The notes under the pieces were generated by a model that searched no databases, had not been told where the DNA came from, and worked only from the letters and a program-made list of their open reading frames with translations. DNA of 64,000 bases from Microbacterium sp. 2FI. GTDB taxonomy: Bacteria > Actinomycetota > Actinomycetes > Actinomycetales > Microbacteriaceae. How positions within the stretch are numbered: the first letter of the stretch is position 1; every line of letters starts with the position of its first letter. The DNA is taken from contig NZ_SCMR01000008.1 in the NCBI RefSeq assembly GCF_005502885.1, positions 62,001-126,000 on the forward strand, read 5' to 3'. Made by a program: the position numbers and the translations under genes. Shown one piece after another: positions 51,540 to 62,572 of this stretch.

Positions 51540-52031
51540 ATGTTCGTCGAAGGATTCCGGCTGGTGCGGCCCGGGCGCGAGGCCGACGTCGAGCGTGCGC
51601 GTGCCGCGAAGCGCCGCACCGAGATATTGGCGGTCACCGCCGGGATCGTGGTCGGCACTCTTCTGACGACGCTGACTTACCTCATCGGTGCGCCGTGGGT
51701 GAACTCGCTCGGGCTCGACCCGCTGCGGTATCCGCTCGCCTGGATCGCGCCGATCACCCTCGGGCTGATCGGCGGCGTCGCGACGTGGTGGCTGATCGGA
51801 GACCGGGCCGAGCAACGCTGGCTGCGAAAGCTCGACGACCCGGATCTCACCCGCAGCGCATACGCCTTCCGCGACTACTACGGCGGCCTGCCTGAGGGAA
51901 TCCCCGCGCAGGAACTGTGGGACGCACTCGATGACCCCGGCGGCGTCTCCGCCAGCCCGCTCAACGAGCGCATCATGCTCGACCTGTGGGGCGAGCGCGG
52001 GCGGGCCACCGACCCGGAAGCGGCTCCCTGA
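51540..52031 (+). CDS. Two-helix membrane protein of unknown function
   Basis: 163 residues from ATG 51,540 with GGAGG upstream. Two membrane helices (about 29-50 and 65-88) separate a basic N-terminus from a cytosolic tail with DDPDLTRSAYAFRDYYGG. No family recognised. It shares the region with the divergent sulfur enzyme. Confidence 0.7.
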   Translation: MFVEGFRLVRPGREADVERARAAKRRTEILAVTAGIVVGTLLTTLTYLIGAPWVNSLGLDPLRYPLAWIAPITLGLIGGVATWWLIGDRAEQRWLRKLDDPDLTRSAYAFRDYYGGLPEGIPAQELWDALDDPGGVSASPLNERIMLDLWGERGRATDPEAAP

Positions 52032-52050
52032 CCACGCGTCACCGTGACGC

Positions 52051-52056
52051 CACAAT
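52051..52056 (+). promoter_or_regulatory. Leaderless-type -10 of the second GNAT gene
   Basis: CACAAT lies six bases before ATG 52,063 with no ribosome site in between. Confidence 0.4.
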
Positions 52057-52062
52057 GGGTCG

Positions 52063-52482
52063 ATGGACTACGACATCGACGACGACCCCGCGCGGATCCA
52101 GCGCGACGTGGTGTGGGAGTGGCTTTCGGCCAACGCCTACTGGGGCCGCTGGCGCGGCCGCGACGAGATCGAGGCGCAGATCGCGGGCGCCTGGCGCGTG
52201 GTGGGCGTGTACCGCGCCGACACCGGCGCGCAGATCGGCTTCGCCCGCGCCGTCAGCGACGGGATCGGCTTCGCCTACCTCGCCGACGTCTACATCGCCG
52301 AGCCGCACCAGGGCGCGGGCCTCGGGCGGCGCCTGCTCGCGCGCATGATCGACGAGGGTCCGGGGCACGACTTCCGCTGGACGCTCTTCACGCGCGACGC
52401 GCACACCCTGTACGCCGAGTTCGGGTTCGAAGAGCCCGACCAGACGGCGATGGTGCGGCGCGCCGCACCCGCGAAGCGGTGA
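52063..52482 (+). CDS. GNAT-family N-acetyltransferase
   Basis: 139 residues. Acetyl-CoA site EPHQGAGLGRRLLARMIDEG (about 79-98), preceded by the strand YLADVYI; the end FTRDAHTLYAEFGFEEPD is typical of GNATs. Substrate unknown. Followed by the repeat region at 52,499-52,639. Confidence 0.88.
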   Translation: MDYDIDDDPARIQRDVVWEWLSANAYWGRWRGRDEIEAQIAGAWRVVGVYRADTGAQIGFARAVSDGIGFAYLADVYIAEPHQGAGLGRRLLARMIDEGPGHDFRWTLFTRDAHTLYAEFGFEEPDQTAMVRRAAPAKR

Positions 52483-52498
52483 GGGGCTCGGTCAGCGG

Positions 52499-52639
52499 CC
52501 GAGACGACGCAGATTGCGGCGTGGCCGCCGCTTAGCCGACACTCTGCGTCGTCTCGGCCCGTCGTCGCCCGGCATCCCACCCCCGAGATGACGCAGACGG
52601 CACTCCGAACGCCATCGGGCAGCAATCTACGTCGTCTCG
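52499..52639. repeat. Two inverted-repeat pairs (REP-like)
   Basis: CCGAGACGACGCAGA at 52,499-52,513 pairs with TCTGCGTCGTCTCGG at 52,543-52,557. A second pair, CCGAGATGACGCAGA (52,583-52,597) and TCTACGTCGTCTCG (52,626-52,639), repeats the same sequence with one or two changes. All four copies lie between gene ends of a GNAT gene and der, which converge, so the unit may act as a terminator or as a small mobile repeat. Confidence 0.75.
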
Positions 52640-52749
52640 CCGCCGGGAAGGCCGGAACGCGGAACGGCAGGAGGGCGCGCGCCGCCCCGCGAAGCGGCGA
52701 GGGAGCGGATGCCGAACCCTCGGCATCCGCTCCCTCAGAACCGAACCTG

Positions 52750-54282
52750 CTACCGCTGGCGCTTCTCGCGCACCCGCATGTTGACGACGATGGGCGTGCC
52801 CTCGAAGCCCCAGATCTCGCGCAGGCGCCGCTGGATGAACCGGCGGTAGCCCGGGTCGAGGAACCCGGTCGTGAAGAGCACGAACGTCGGCGGACGCGTC
52901 GAGGCCTGCGTTCCGAACAGGATGCGCGGCTGCTTTCCACCGCGCAGCGGGTGCGGGTGCTCGGCGACGAGCTCCGACAGGAATGCGTTGAACTTGCCCG
53001 TCGGGATGCGCTTGTCCCATGAGTCGAGCGCGGTCTCGAGAGCCGGCACGAGCTTCTCGAGGTGACGCCCGGTACGCGCCGAGATGTTGACGCGCGGCGC
53101 CCACGCGACGTGCGCGAGGTCCTGCTCGATCTCGCGCTCGAGGTAGCGGCGGCGCTCGATGTCTTCGTAGTGGGGCGTGTTCAGCAGATCCCACTTGTTG
53201 TACGCGAGCACGAGCGCGCGGCCCGACTCGAGCACGAGGTCGATGATGCGCACGTCCTGCTCGCTGATCGGCTCGCTCACGTCGAGGACGACGACGGCGA
53301 CCTCGGCTTTCTCGAGCGCGGCCGACGTGCGCAGCGACGCATAGAAGTCGGCGCCCTGCTGAAGGTGCACACGACGACGGATGCCGGCGGTGTCGACGAA
53401 CCGCCACAGCTTGCCGCCGACGTCGACGATCTCATCGACCGGGTCGCGCGTGGTGCCGGCGAGCTCGTTGACGACGACGCGCTCTTCGCCCGCGGCCTTG
53501 TTCAGCAGCGACGACTTGCCGACGTTCGGGCGGCCGAGGATCGCGACGCGGCGCGGGCCGCCGATCTCCTGCTTGGCAACGGCCGACACCGTCGGCAGCA
53601 CCTTCATGACCTCGTCGAGGAGGTCGGCGACGCCGCGGCCGTGGATGGCCGAGACCGGGTGCGGCTCGCCGAGGCCGAGGTTCCACAACGGTGCGGCCTC
53701 GGGCTCGTGGCGGGCGTCGTCGATCTTGTTCGCGACGAGGAAGACGGGCTTGCCGCTCTTGCGCAGCAGCTTCACGACCTGCTCGTCGGTCGAGGTCGCG
53801 CCGACCATGGCGTCGACGACGAACAGCACGACGTCGCACAGGTCGATCGCGATCTCGGCCTGAGCGGCGACGGACTTGTCGATGCCGCGCGCGTCGGGCT
53901 CCCAGCCGCCGGTGTCGACGATCGTGTAGCGGCGATCCATCCACTCGGCCTTGTACGTCACGCGGTCGCGCGTGACACCCGGAGTGTCTTCCACGACGGC
54001 CTCGCGGCGGCCGAGGATGCGGTTCACGAGCGCCGACTTGCCGACGTTCGGGCGGCCGACGATCGCGACCACCGGCAGGGCCGGCAGATACTCGATGCCG
54101 TCTTCGCCGAGCTCGACGCCCACGAGGAGCGCGGCATCCTCATCGTCGAGCTCGTAGTCGGCGAGGCCGGCGCGCAGCGCCGTGGCGCGCTGCTCGGCAA
54201 GGGTCTCGTCAAGATCGGCGAGGCTCTCTGCGAGGCGGTCGGGGCCGCCTTCGTATTCGTCGTCGCGGTCGTCAGCGGCCAT
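52750..54282 (-). CDS. der: Ribosome-assembly GTPase Der (EngA)
   Basis: 510 residues from ATG 54,282. An acidic N-terminal extension of about 70 residues, usual in actinobacteria, precedes two GTPase domains with P-loops [13 protein letters not shown] and [13 protein letters not shown] and NKxD motifs (VANKIDD, YNKWDLL), then a KH-like domain ending VREKRQR. Der is needed for 50S assembly. The start overlaps the end of cmk by 11 bases. Confidence 0.97.
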   Translation of the reverse strand: MAADDRDDEYEGGPDRLAESLADLDETLAEQRATALRAGLADYELDDEDAALLVGVELGEDGIEYLPALPVVAIVGRPNVGKSALVNRILGRREAVVEDTPGVTRDRVTYKAEWMDRRYTIVDTGGWEPDARGIDKSVAAQAEIAIDLCDVVLFVVDAMVGATSTDEQVVKLLRKSGKPVFLVANKIDDARHEPEAAPLWNLGLGEPHPVSAIHGRGVADLLDEVMKVLPTVSAVAKQEIGGPRRVAILGRPNVGKSSLLNKAAGEERVVVNELAGTTRDPVDEIVDVGGKLWRFVDTAGIRRRVHLQQGADFYASLRTSAALEKAEVAVVVLDVSEPISEQDVRIIDLVLESGRALVLAYNKWDLLNTPHYEDIERRRYLEREIEQDLAHVAWAPRVNISARTGRHLEKLVPALETALDSWDKRIPTGKFNAFLSELVAEHPHPLRGGKQPRILFGTQASTRPPTFVLFTTGFLDPGYRRFIQRRLREIWGFEGTPIVVNMRVREKRQR

Positions 54283-54991
54283 CGTTCGCTCCAGAGTGTG
54301 CAGGCACCGCAGTGCGGATGACGTCCAGCACCGCGGAGACGGTCTGGTCGAAGTCGAGGTCGGTGGAATCGACGACCGCGACGCCCGGGGCGGCGGTGAG
54401 GAAGTCGACCACCGCGGAATCGGAGGCGTCGCGGCGGTGGAGCGCGGCGGCGACGGCCGCGGCATCCTGGCCCGTCGTCTCGGCGCTGCGCCGCGCGGCG
54501 CGCACGTCGGGGTGCGCGGTGAGGAGAATGCGCGCGGGCGCGTCGGGGGCGACGACGGTCGTGATGTCGCGTCCTTCGACGACGACACCCGGGCGATCGG
54601 ATGCCGCCACCATCGCGCGGAACATCGCGGTGACCGCCTGCCGCACGGCAGGCACGCGGGCGACGCCGCTGACGGCCTCGGCGACGCGCGGCTCGCGGAT
54701 CGCGTCGGTCACGTCGACACCGCCGACCCGCACGCGGTAGCGGTCGGGGTCGAGCGAGATGTCGACGTCGAAGTCGCCGGCGACATCGAGCACCGACGAC
54801 GAGTCGGACGTGTCGATGCCGTGCTTCAGGGCGTGCCACGCGAGGGCCCGGTACGCGGCGCCGGTGTCGAGGTAGCCGTAGCCGAGGCGGCGGGCCACCT
54901 GCTTCGACACGCTCGACTTGCCGCTGCCGGCAGGTCCGTCGATCGCGACGACGATCGTGTCGGTCGTCGTGGCGGTGGTGAGGTCAGTCAT
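54272..54991 (-). CDS. cmk: Cytidylate kinase
   Basis: 239 residues from ATG 54,991. P-loop [16 protein letters not shown], then [13 protein letters not shown] and [11 protein letters not shown], the standard Cmk pattern. It makes CDP and dCDP from CMP and dCMP. It overlaps tyrA by 8 bases and der by 11, as part of one operon. Confidence 0.97.
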   Translation of the reverse strand: MTDLTTATTTDTIVVAIDGPAGSGKSSVSKQVARRLGYGYLDTGAAYRALAWHALKHGIDTSDSSSVLDVAGDFDVDISLDPDRYRVRVGGVDVTDAIREPRVAEAVSGVARVPAVRQAVTAMFRAMVAASDRPGVVVEGRDITTVVAPDAPARILLTAHPDVRAARRSAETTGQDAAAVAAALHRRDASDSAVVDFLTAAPGVAVVDSTDLDFDQTVSAVLDVIRTAVPAHSGANDGR

Positions 54992-56144
54992 TGGTGGTAC
55001 TCGCAATCTTCCAGCCGCGGGCTTCGAGCCCGTCGACAGCACGGCGGACGGCACCGGGCACGACGCTGATCTCGGCGAGGCCGAACTGCGCGCCGGGCGA
55101 ATGCTCGAGCCGGAGGTCTTCCACGTTCACGTCGAGCTCGCCGAGCTCGCCGAACAGGCGCCCCAGCTGACCGGGGGTGTCGTCGACCATGACGACCACC
55201 TGCTCGAAGCGGCGGTTCTGCCCGTGCTTTCCGGGCAGGCGCTCGACGCCGTCGTTGCCGCGGCGGATCGTGTCGGCGACGGCACGGCGCGCTCCAGGCG
55301 CCTCGGGGGCGCGGAGGGCATCCGCGACCGACGACAGGTCGGCGGCGAGCGCGTCGAGCACGTCGACGACGGGCTCGGCGTTGGCGCCCAGGATCTGCAC
55401 CCAGAGCTCGGGGGCGGATGCCGCGATGCGCGTCGTGTCGCGCACGCCCTGGCCGGCGAGGCGCAGCGACCCGTCGGGCGCGTCGACGAAACGGCCGGCG
55501 AGCAGGCTCGCGACCAGCTGCGGCACATGCGAGACGAGCGCGACGGCGCGGTCGTGGTCTTCGGGAGACATCTCGAGCGGCGTCGCGCCGAGGTCGAGGG
55601 CGAGGCCTTCGACGAGGGCGAGATCGGATGCCGAGGTCTCGCCGTCGCGGCAGACGACCCACGGGCGGCCCACGAAGATGTCGGCGCGGGCCGAGATCGC
55701 ACCGCCCCGCTCACGCCCGGCGAGCGGGTGCGAGCCGATGTAGCGGGCGAGGTCGATGCCGCGGGCCTGGAGCGTCCGCAGCGGCTCGAGCTTGACGCTC
55801 GCGACGTCGGTGACGACGGCGTTCGGGTAGTGCGAGAGCTCACGCTCGATGACGTCGGCGGTGACATCCGGCGGCACGGCCACCACGACGAGCACTGGGT
55901 CGTCGCCCTCGGCGGCTGTCCGGCCTGCGCCGTAATCGACGGCCAGCCGCAGCTGCGACGGAGACGTGTCGGCGAGCGCGACGTCGACGCCGAGAGCGCT
56001 CAGCGCGTGCCCGATGCTCGCGCCGAGGAGTCCTGCCCCGACGACGCGCACGGTGCCGTGCACGCGTGCCGCGAGCGGAGCGTCGACGGCGCGCGCACGC
56101 GCGGCGTCGTTCTCGCGCGCGGCGATCGCCGGGGATTCGGTCAC
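54984..56144 (-). CDS. tyrA: Prephenate dehydrogenase with ACT domain
   Basis: 386 residues. NAD-binding [17 protein letters not shown] (about 33-49), then [16 protein letters not shown] with the substrate-site histidine, and a C-terminal ACT domain ([19 protein letters not shown]) for feedback control by tyrosine. It turns prephenate into hydroxyphenylpyruvate. ATGA overlap with the pseudouridine synthase gene. Confidence 0.95.
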   Translation of the reverse strand: MTESPAIAARENDAARARAVDAPLAARVHGTVRVVGAGLLGASIGHALSALGVDVALADTSPSQLRLAVDYGAGRTAAEGDDPVLVVVAVPPDVTADVIERELSHYPNAVVTDVASVKLEPLRTLQARGIDLARYIGSHPLAGRERGGAISARADIFVGRPWVVCRDGETSASDLALVEGLALDLGATPLEMSPEDHDRAVALVSHVPQLVASLLAGRFVDAPDGSLRLAGQGVRDTTRIAASAPELWVQILGANAEPVVDVLDALAADLSSVADALRAPEAPGARRAVADTIRRGNDGVERLPGKHGQNRRFEQVVVMVDDTPGQLGRLFGELGELDVNVEDLRLEHSPGAQFGLAEISVVPGAVRRAVDGLEARGWKIASTTND

Positions 56145-56968
56145 TGGGTCTCCTGGTCGCTCCGCGGATCGGCGGTGCTGTCACGGCGCACGGTGTCGTC
56201 CTGCGCGGCCTGGCGCGCGAGAGTCAGCAGCGCGCCCCGCTCCACTTTAGTCAACTCGCGTGCACGCCCGGCTGGCAGTGTTCCCAGGTGGAGCGGCCCG
56301 AACTGGCGCCGGACGAGCTCGACCACCGGGTGTCCGACCGCCGCCAGCATGCGGCGGACGATCCGATTGCGCCCCGAATGCAGCGTCAGCTCGACCAGCG
56401 ATTCGTCCTGGCCGCTCGTGGAGTTCGCCGATGCCGACAGCAGTCGCGCCTTGTCGGCGGCGATCGGACCGTCCTCCAGCTCGATCCCGCGGATGAGCTT
56501 CTGGATGGTCTGGGCCGTCACCCGCCCGTCGACCTTCGCGATGTAGACCTTCGTCACCCCGAACGAGGGGTGGGCCAGCACGTGGGCGAGCTCACCGTCG
56601 TTGGTGAGCACGAGCAGACCGCTCGTCTCGGCATCCAATCGCCCGACGTTGTAGAGGCGCTCCTCCCACTCCTGCGTGAAGCGACGCAGGTCGGGGCGCC
56701 CGCGGTCGTCCTTCATCGAGCTCACGACGCCGGTGGGCTTGTTGAGCATGACGTAGCGCTTGGACTGATCGAGCTGCACCGCGGTGCCGTCGACGTCGAC
56801 GAGGTCGTTCTCGGGGTCGATGCGGGAGCCCAGCTCGCTCACGACCTCGCCGTTCACGCGCACGCGGCCCTCGACGATCAGCTGCTCGGCGACGCGCCGC
56901 GAGGCGACGCCCGCGTTGGCGAGCACCTTCTGCAGCCGCACGCCCTCGGTGTTCTCTGCATCGCTCAT
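56141..56968 (-). CDS. rluB: 23S rRNA pseudouridine synthase (RluB type)
   Basis: 275 residues. S4 domain first (VRLQKVLANAGVASRR), then the synthase domain with the catalytic aspartate in GRLDAETSGLLVLTNDG and GRNRIVRRMLAAVGHPV. It modifies 23S rRNA. The ATG overlaps the scpB stop (ATGA). Confidence 0.95.
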   Translation of the reverse strand: MSDAENTEGVRLQKVLANAGVASRRVAEQLIVEGRVRVNGEVVSELGSRIDPENDLVDVDGTAVQLDQSKRYVMLNKPTGVVSSMKDDRGRPDLRRFTQEWEERLYNVGRLDAETSGLLVLTNDGELAHVLAHPSFGVTKVYIAKVDGRVTAQTIQKLIRGIELEDGPIAADKARLLSASANSTSGQDESLVELTLHSGRNRIVRRMLAAVGHPVVELVRRQFGPLHLGTLPAGRARELTKVERGALLTLARQAAQDDTVRRDSTADPRSDQETQ

Positions 56969-57558
56969 CGACGCACCTCGCTTTCGAATCCGTCGGTGCC
57001 GTCGTCGAGCAGCGGTGAGATATGCGGCAGCTCGTCGAGCGAGTTGATGCCGAGGTTCACCAGAAGCGCGTCGGTGGTGCCGTAGTTGATGGCGCCGGTC
57101 TCGGCGTCGGTGAAGACTTCGGTGATGAGGCCCCGCGAGAGGAGCGTGCGGACGACCGAGTCGACGTTGACCGCACGGATCGATGCCACCTGCCCGCGCG
57201 TGACCGGCTGCTTGTACGCGATGACCGCGAGGGTCTCCAGCGCCGCCTGCGAGAGCCGCGACGGCGCCTGCGCGTTGACGAACTCCGAGATGAGGTCGTC
57301 ATGCTCCTCGCGCACGTACAGCCGCCAGCCACCGCCCACCTCGCGCAGCTCGAAGCCGCGGCGGGGGCCGCCAGAGCGTCCGTCGTAGTCGGCGACGAGC
57401 GTCTCGACCGCCTGCCGCACGGCCGGCACGGGGGCGGCGACCGCGGTCGCCAGGCTCACGAGGCTCTGCGGCTCGTCGACGATCAGCAGGATCGCCTCGA
57501 GACGGCGGGCGACGTCGGCCGTCGGCGTCTGCTCCGGCGGTGTGGCGTCATCTGTCAT
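56965..57558 (-). CDS. scpB: Segregation and condensation protein B
   Basis: 197 residues. Two winged helices; the family mark is LSQAALETLAVIAYKQPVTR and YGTTDALLVNLGINSLDELP. It is part of the SMC-ScpA-ScpB complex that compacts the chromosome. It overlaps scpA by 11 bases. Confidence 0.97.
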   Translation of the reverse strand: MTDDATPPEQTPTADVARRLEAILLIVDEPQSLVSLATAVAAPVPAVRQAVETLVADYDGRSGGPRRGFELREVGGGWRLYVREEHDDLISEFVNAQAPSRLSQAALETLAVIAYKQPVTRGQVASIRAVNVDSVVRTLLSRGLITEVFTDAETGAINYGTTDALLVNLGINSLDELPHISPLLDDGTDGFESEVRR

Positions 57559-58396
57559 AGTCGGCTCCCAGGGTCGCGAGGTTCTCGTCCGACCACCGCT
57601 GCGCGCTCCAGCGGAGGGTCAGCTCGCCGAGCGGCTCGAGCTGCTCGAACGAGAGGGCGGCGTGGCGGTAGAGCTCGAGCACCGAGAGGAATCGCGCCAC
57701 CACGACGCCGGGCTGCGTGACACCGGCGACCAGCTCGCGGAAGCTCAAGGCACCGGCATCCCGAAGCAGCGTCACGACGATCGCAGCCTGCTCACGGATG
57801 CTGACCAGCGGCGCGTGCAGGTGATCGAGCCCGACATGGGGGATCTCCTTCGGCGTCATCGCGAGGATCGCGAGCGCGGCGAAGTCGTCGACGGTGAGGG
57901 TCCAGACGAGCTCGGGCACGGCATTGCGGTACTTCTCGTCGAGCCGCACCGCCCGCACGTGCCGCCGGTCCTCGCGCCGCAGCGAGCGCTCGAACCAGGC
58001 CGAGACCTCTTTGAACGCGCGGTATTGCAGGAGGCGGGCGAACAGCAGATCGCGCGCCTCGAGGAGGGCGACGGACTCGGCGTCGATGAGCTCGCCCTGC
58101 GGCAGCAGCCCCGCGACCTTCATGTCGAGGAGGGTCGCCGCGACCACGAGGAACTCCGAGGCCTCGTCGAGGTCTTCGTCGGGTCCGAGCGCGCGCAGGT
58201 GCGCGATGAAATCGGCCGTCACGAGCGACAGCGAGACCTCGGTGATGTCGAGTTCGTGCTTCGAGATGAGCGACAGCAGCAGGTCGAACGGCCCGTCGAA
58301 GTTCGACAGCGAGACGCGGAACCCTTCGTCTCGCTCACGCTCGCTCAGGGACCGCCCTTCGTCGGACGCGGGGCTCTCGTCAGGCGACGGCGCCAC
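57548..58396 (-). CDS. scpA: Segregation and condensation protein A
   Basis: 282 residues. FRVSLSNFDGPFDLLLSLIS and HELDITEVSLSLVTADF mark the SMC-binding N-terminus of the kleisin; the C-terminus is a winged helix (FLSVLELYRHAALSFEQ). The start at 58,396 overlaps the parA-like gene by 17 bases. Confidence 0.96.
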   Translation of the reverse strand: MAPSPDESPASDEGRSLSERERDEGFRVSLSNFDGPFDLLLSLISKHELDITEVSLSLVTADFIAHLRALGPDEDLDEASEFLVVAATLLDMKVAGLLPQGELIDAESVALLEARDLLFARLLQYRAFKEVSAWFERSLRREDRRHVRAVRLDEKYRNAVPELVWTLTVDDFAALAILAMTPKEIPHVGLDHLHAPLVSIREQAAIVVTLLRDAGALSFRELVAGVTQPGVVVARFLSVLELYRHAALSFEQLEPLGELTLRWSAQRWSDENLATLGADYDR

Positions 58397-59264
58397 GGGC
58401 GACCAGCTCCCGCGCCAGCCGCAGGTAGGCCTGGGCAGCCGCGTGCTCGGGCGCGAACTCGGTGATCGGCATGCCCGACACCGAGGCGTCGGGGAACTTC
58501 ACCGTGCGCCCGATGACCGTCTCGAGCACGTCGTCGCCGAACGCGTCGACGACCCGCTCGAGCACCTCGCGCGAGTGGAGCGTGCGGGCGTCGTACATCG
58601 TGGCGAGCACGCCGTCGAGCGTGATCGTGGGGTTCAGGCGATCGCGCACCTTGTCGATCGTCTCGATGAGCATCGCGACGCCGCGGAGCGCGAAGAACTC
58701 GCACTCCAGCGGAATGACCACGCCGTGGCTCGCCGTCAGCGCGTTGACCGTCAGCAGGCCGAGCGAGGGCTGGCAGTCGATGAGGATGACGTCGTAGTCG
58801 GGAGCGACCTTGCGCAGCGCGCGCGAGAGCGTCTGCTCGCGCGCGACCTCGTTGACCAGGTGCACCTCGGCGGCCGACAGGTCGATGTTCGCCGGGATCA
58901 CGTCGAGGTTCGGCACGCGGGACTCGACGACGACGTCGTGCGGGTCGCGCTTTCCGTCGAGCAGCAGGTCGTAGATCGTCGGGATCTCGTGGGTCTGGAT
59001 GCCGAGACCGGCCGACAGCGCACCCTGCGGGTCGAAGTCGACGGCGAGCACCTTGCGGCCGTAGCTGGCGAGAGCTGCCGCCAGATTGATGGTCGTCGTC
59101 GTCTTGCCGACGCCGCCCTTCTGGTTGCACAGCGAGATGATGCGCGCGGGTCCGTGGCCGTCGAGCTTCGGAGGGGTCGGGAAGCCGTGGTACGGACGCC
59201 CGGTGGGACCGATCGGGGTCTCGTCCTGTGAGGGCTTCGTCGCGCCCCGCTTGCTGCCCGTCAC
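58380..59264 (-). CDS. parA: ParA/Soj-family ATPase
   Basis: 294 residues. Deviant Walker A CNQKGGVGKTTTTINLAAAL, then AVDFDPQGALSAGLG and ILIDCQPSLGLLTVNAL. A basic N-terminal extension of about 40 residues is present. It lies with scpAB and xerD, as usual in this family of bacteria, but without an adjacent parB; it probably helps chromosome organisation. Confidence 0.95.
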   Translation of the reverse strand: MTGSKRGATKPSQDETPIGPTGRPYHGFPTPPKLDGHGPARIISLCNQKGGVGKTTTTINLAAALASYGRKVLAVDFDPQGALSAGLGIQTHEIPTIYDLLLDGKRDPHDVVVESRVPNLDVIPANIDLSAAEVHLVNEVAREQTLSRALRKVAPDYDVILIDCQPSLGLLTVNALTASHGVVIPLECEFFALRGVAMLIETIDKVRDRLNPTITLDGVLATMYDARTLHSREVLERVVDAFGDDVLETVIGRTVKFPDASVSGMPITEFAPEHAAAQAYLRLARELVARGAVA

Positions 59265-59328
59265 AGACTCTCCTGACTTCGCGGCTGTGTTCGCTCGATT
59301 CTAGCCACGCGGGCCCGTCCCGCCGGGA

Positions 59329-60240
59329 TCAGCGGGCCCGCGGATGCGAGGTCGCGTACACATCGCGCAGCGCATCGACCGACACGTGCGTGTAGATCTG
59401 GGTCGTCGCGACCGACGCATGCCCGAGGAGCTCCTGCACGACGCGCACGTCGGCACCGCCCTGGAGCAGGTGTGTGGCGAACGAATGACGCAGCGTATGC
59501 GGCGACACGTGGGCGGTGAGGTGGGCGCGCTCGGCGGCCGCGCGGATCACGAGCCACGCGCTCTGGCGCGAAAGCGGCGCCCCGCGCGCCCCGAGGAAGA
59601 GCCGCGGCGTCGCACGCCCCCGCCGCGAGAGCTCGGGCCGGGCACGCGTGAGGTACGTGTCGACGGCGGCGCGCGCGTACGAGCCGATCGGAACGATGCG
59701 CTCCTTCGAGCCCTTGCCGCGCACGCGCAGCACGTCGCCGTGCGCGAGGTCGTCGACGTCGAGCTGCACGATCTCCGACACCCGGGCGCCGGTGGCGTAC
59801 AGGAGCTCCAGCAGGGCGCGGTCGCGCATGCCGACCAGGTCGCCGGGCTCCGCTCCCCCGGCGGCCTCGAGCAGCTTCTCGACCTGATCGATCGTGAGAG
59901 CCTTCGGCAGCCGCTGCGCCTGCTTCGGCGGCCGCAGTCGCGCCGTCGGGTCATCGGTCTCGATGCCCTCCCGCGCCAGGAAGCGGTGGAGCCCGCGCAC
60001 CGACGACTGCAGGCGGGCGAGGCTCGATGCCGCGATCGCGGGCTCGGCCGCCGCCCGCTCGGCGGCGAAGGCCGCCACGAGGTCCGCCGTCACTCCGCCC
60101 GTGTCGTCGACGCCCTGACCCCCGAGCCAGGCGATGTATCCCGCGAGATCGTGCCGATAGGCCGCGACCGTGTGCTCGGAGAGCCCGCGTTCGATCGAGA
60201 TGTGCCGAAGGTAGGAGTCCACCGCACGCTCGAGCCGCAT
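59329..60240 (-). CDS. xerD: Site-specific tyrosine recombinase XerD
   Basis: 303 residues from ATG 60,240, one base after the NUDIX stop. Catalytic residues are in [39 protein letters not shown]. It resolves chromosome dimers with XerC. Housekeeping location, so not part of the mobile element. Confidence 0.96.
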   Translation of the reverse strand: MRLERAVDSYLRHISIERGLSEHTVAAYRHDLAGYIAWLGGQGVDDTGGVTADLVAAFAAERAAAEPAIAASSLARLQSSVRGLHRFLAREGIETDDPTARLRPPKQAQRLPKALTIDQVEKLLEAAGGAEPGDLVGMRDRALLELLYATGARVSEIVQLDVDDLAHGDVLRVRGKGSKERIVPIGSYARAAVDTYLTRARPELSRRGRATPRLFLGARGAPLSRQSAWLVIRAAAERAHLTAHVSPHTLRHSFATHLLQGGADVRVVQELLGHASVATTQIYTHVSVDALRDVYATSHPRAR

Positions 60241-60241
60241 G

Positions 60242-60838
60242 TCAGTCTCCGGACGCCTCCGGTGCCGCAGGCCCGCGCAGCGCCTCGGCCGCGGCGAGCA
60301 CGCCGACGGCGAGGATGCCGTTGCGGAGGCGCCCGGCGAGCACGCCGGCGACGGCATCCTCGAGCGCCACCCACTCGACGCGGATATCGGCCTCCTCGGC
60401 CTCGCGCGCGTGCACCTCGCCCACGTGCGAGAGGCCGCGGGCGAGGAAGACGTGCACGACCTCGTCGTTGCCGCCGGGAGTCGTGAAGATGCTCACGAGC
60501 GGCTGCCACGACGACGCCGCGAGGTCGGCCTCTTCGGCGAGCTCCCGCCGCGCCGTCTCGAGGGGCTCTTCACCGGCGACATCGAGGAGCCCCGCGGGGA
60601 TCTCCCAATCGCGGTGTCGGATCGGATGCCGATACTGCTGGATCAGCAGGACGCGGTTCTCGGCATCCACCGCGACGATGGCCGCAGCCCCCGGGTGGAC
60701 GACGTACTGGCGGACGATCTCGCCGTCGCCATAGCGCACCCGATCATTCCGCACGTCCCACACGCGACCCTCGTACACGAGGTCGCTGTGCAGCACGTCG
60801 GCCGACACGGGCTCGTCGCGGAGTTCCTCCGACGCCAC
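60242..60838 (-). CDS. NUDIX hydrolase, ADP-ribose pyrophosphatase type
   Basis: 198 residues. NUDIX box [20 protein letters not shown] then EADL (about 83-106), preceded by [17 protein letters not shown], the ADP-ribose pyrophosphatase pattern. It lies one base before xerD and 1 base after pyrG. Confidence 0.92.
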   Translation of the reverse strand: MASEELRDEPVSADVLHSDLVYEGRVWDVRNDRVRYGDGEIVRQYVVHPGAAAIVAVDAENRVLLIQQYRHPIRHRDWEIPAGLLDVAGEEPLETARRELAEEADLAASSWQPLVSIFTTPGGNDEVVHVFLARGLSHVGEVHAREAEEADIRVEWVALEDAVAGVLAGRLRNGILAVGVLAAAEALRGPAAPEASGD

Positions 60839-60839
60839 G

Positions 60840-62564
<1,725 letters not shown>

Positions 62565-62572
62565 TTATCCTA

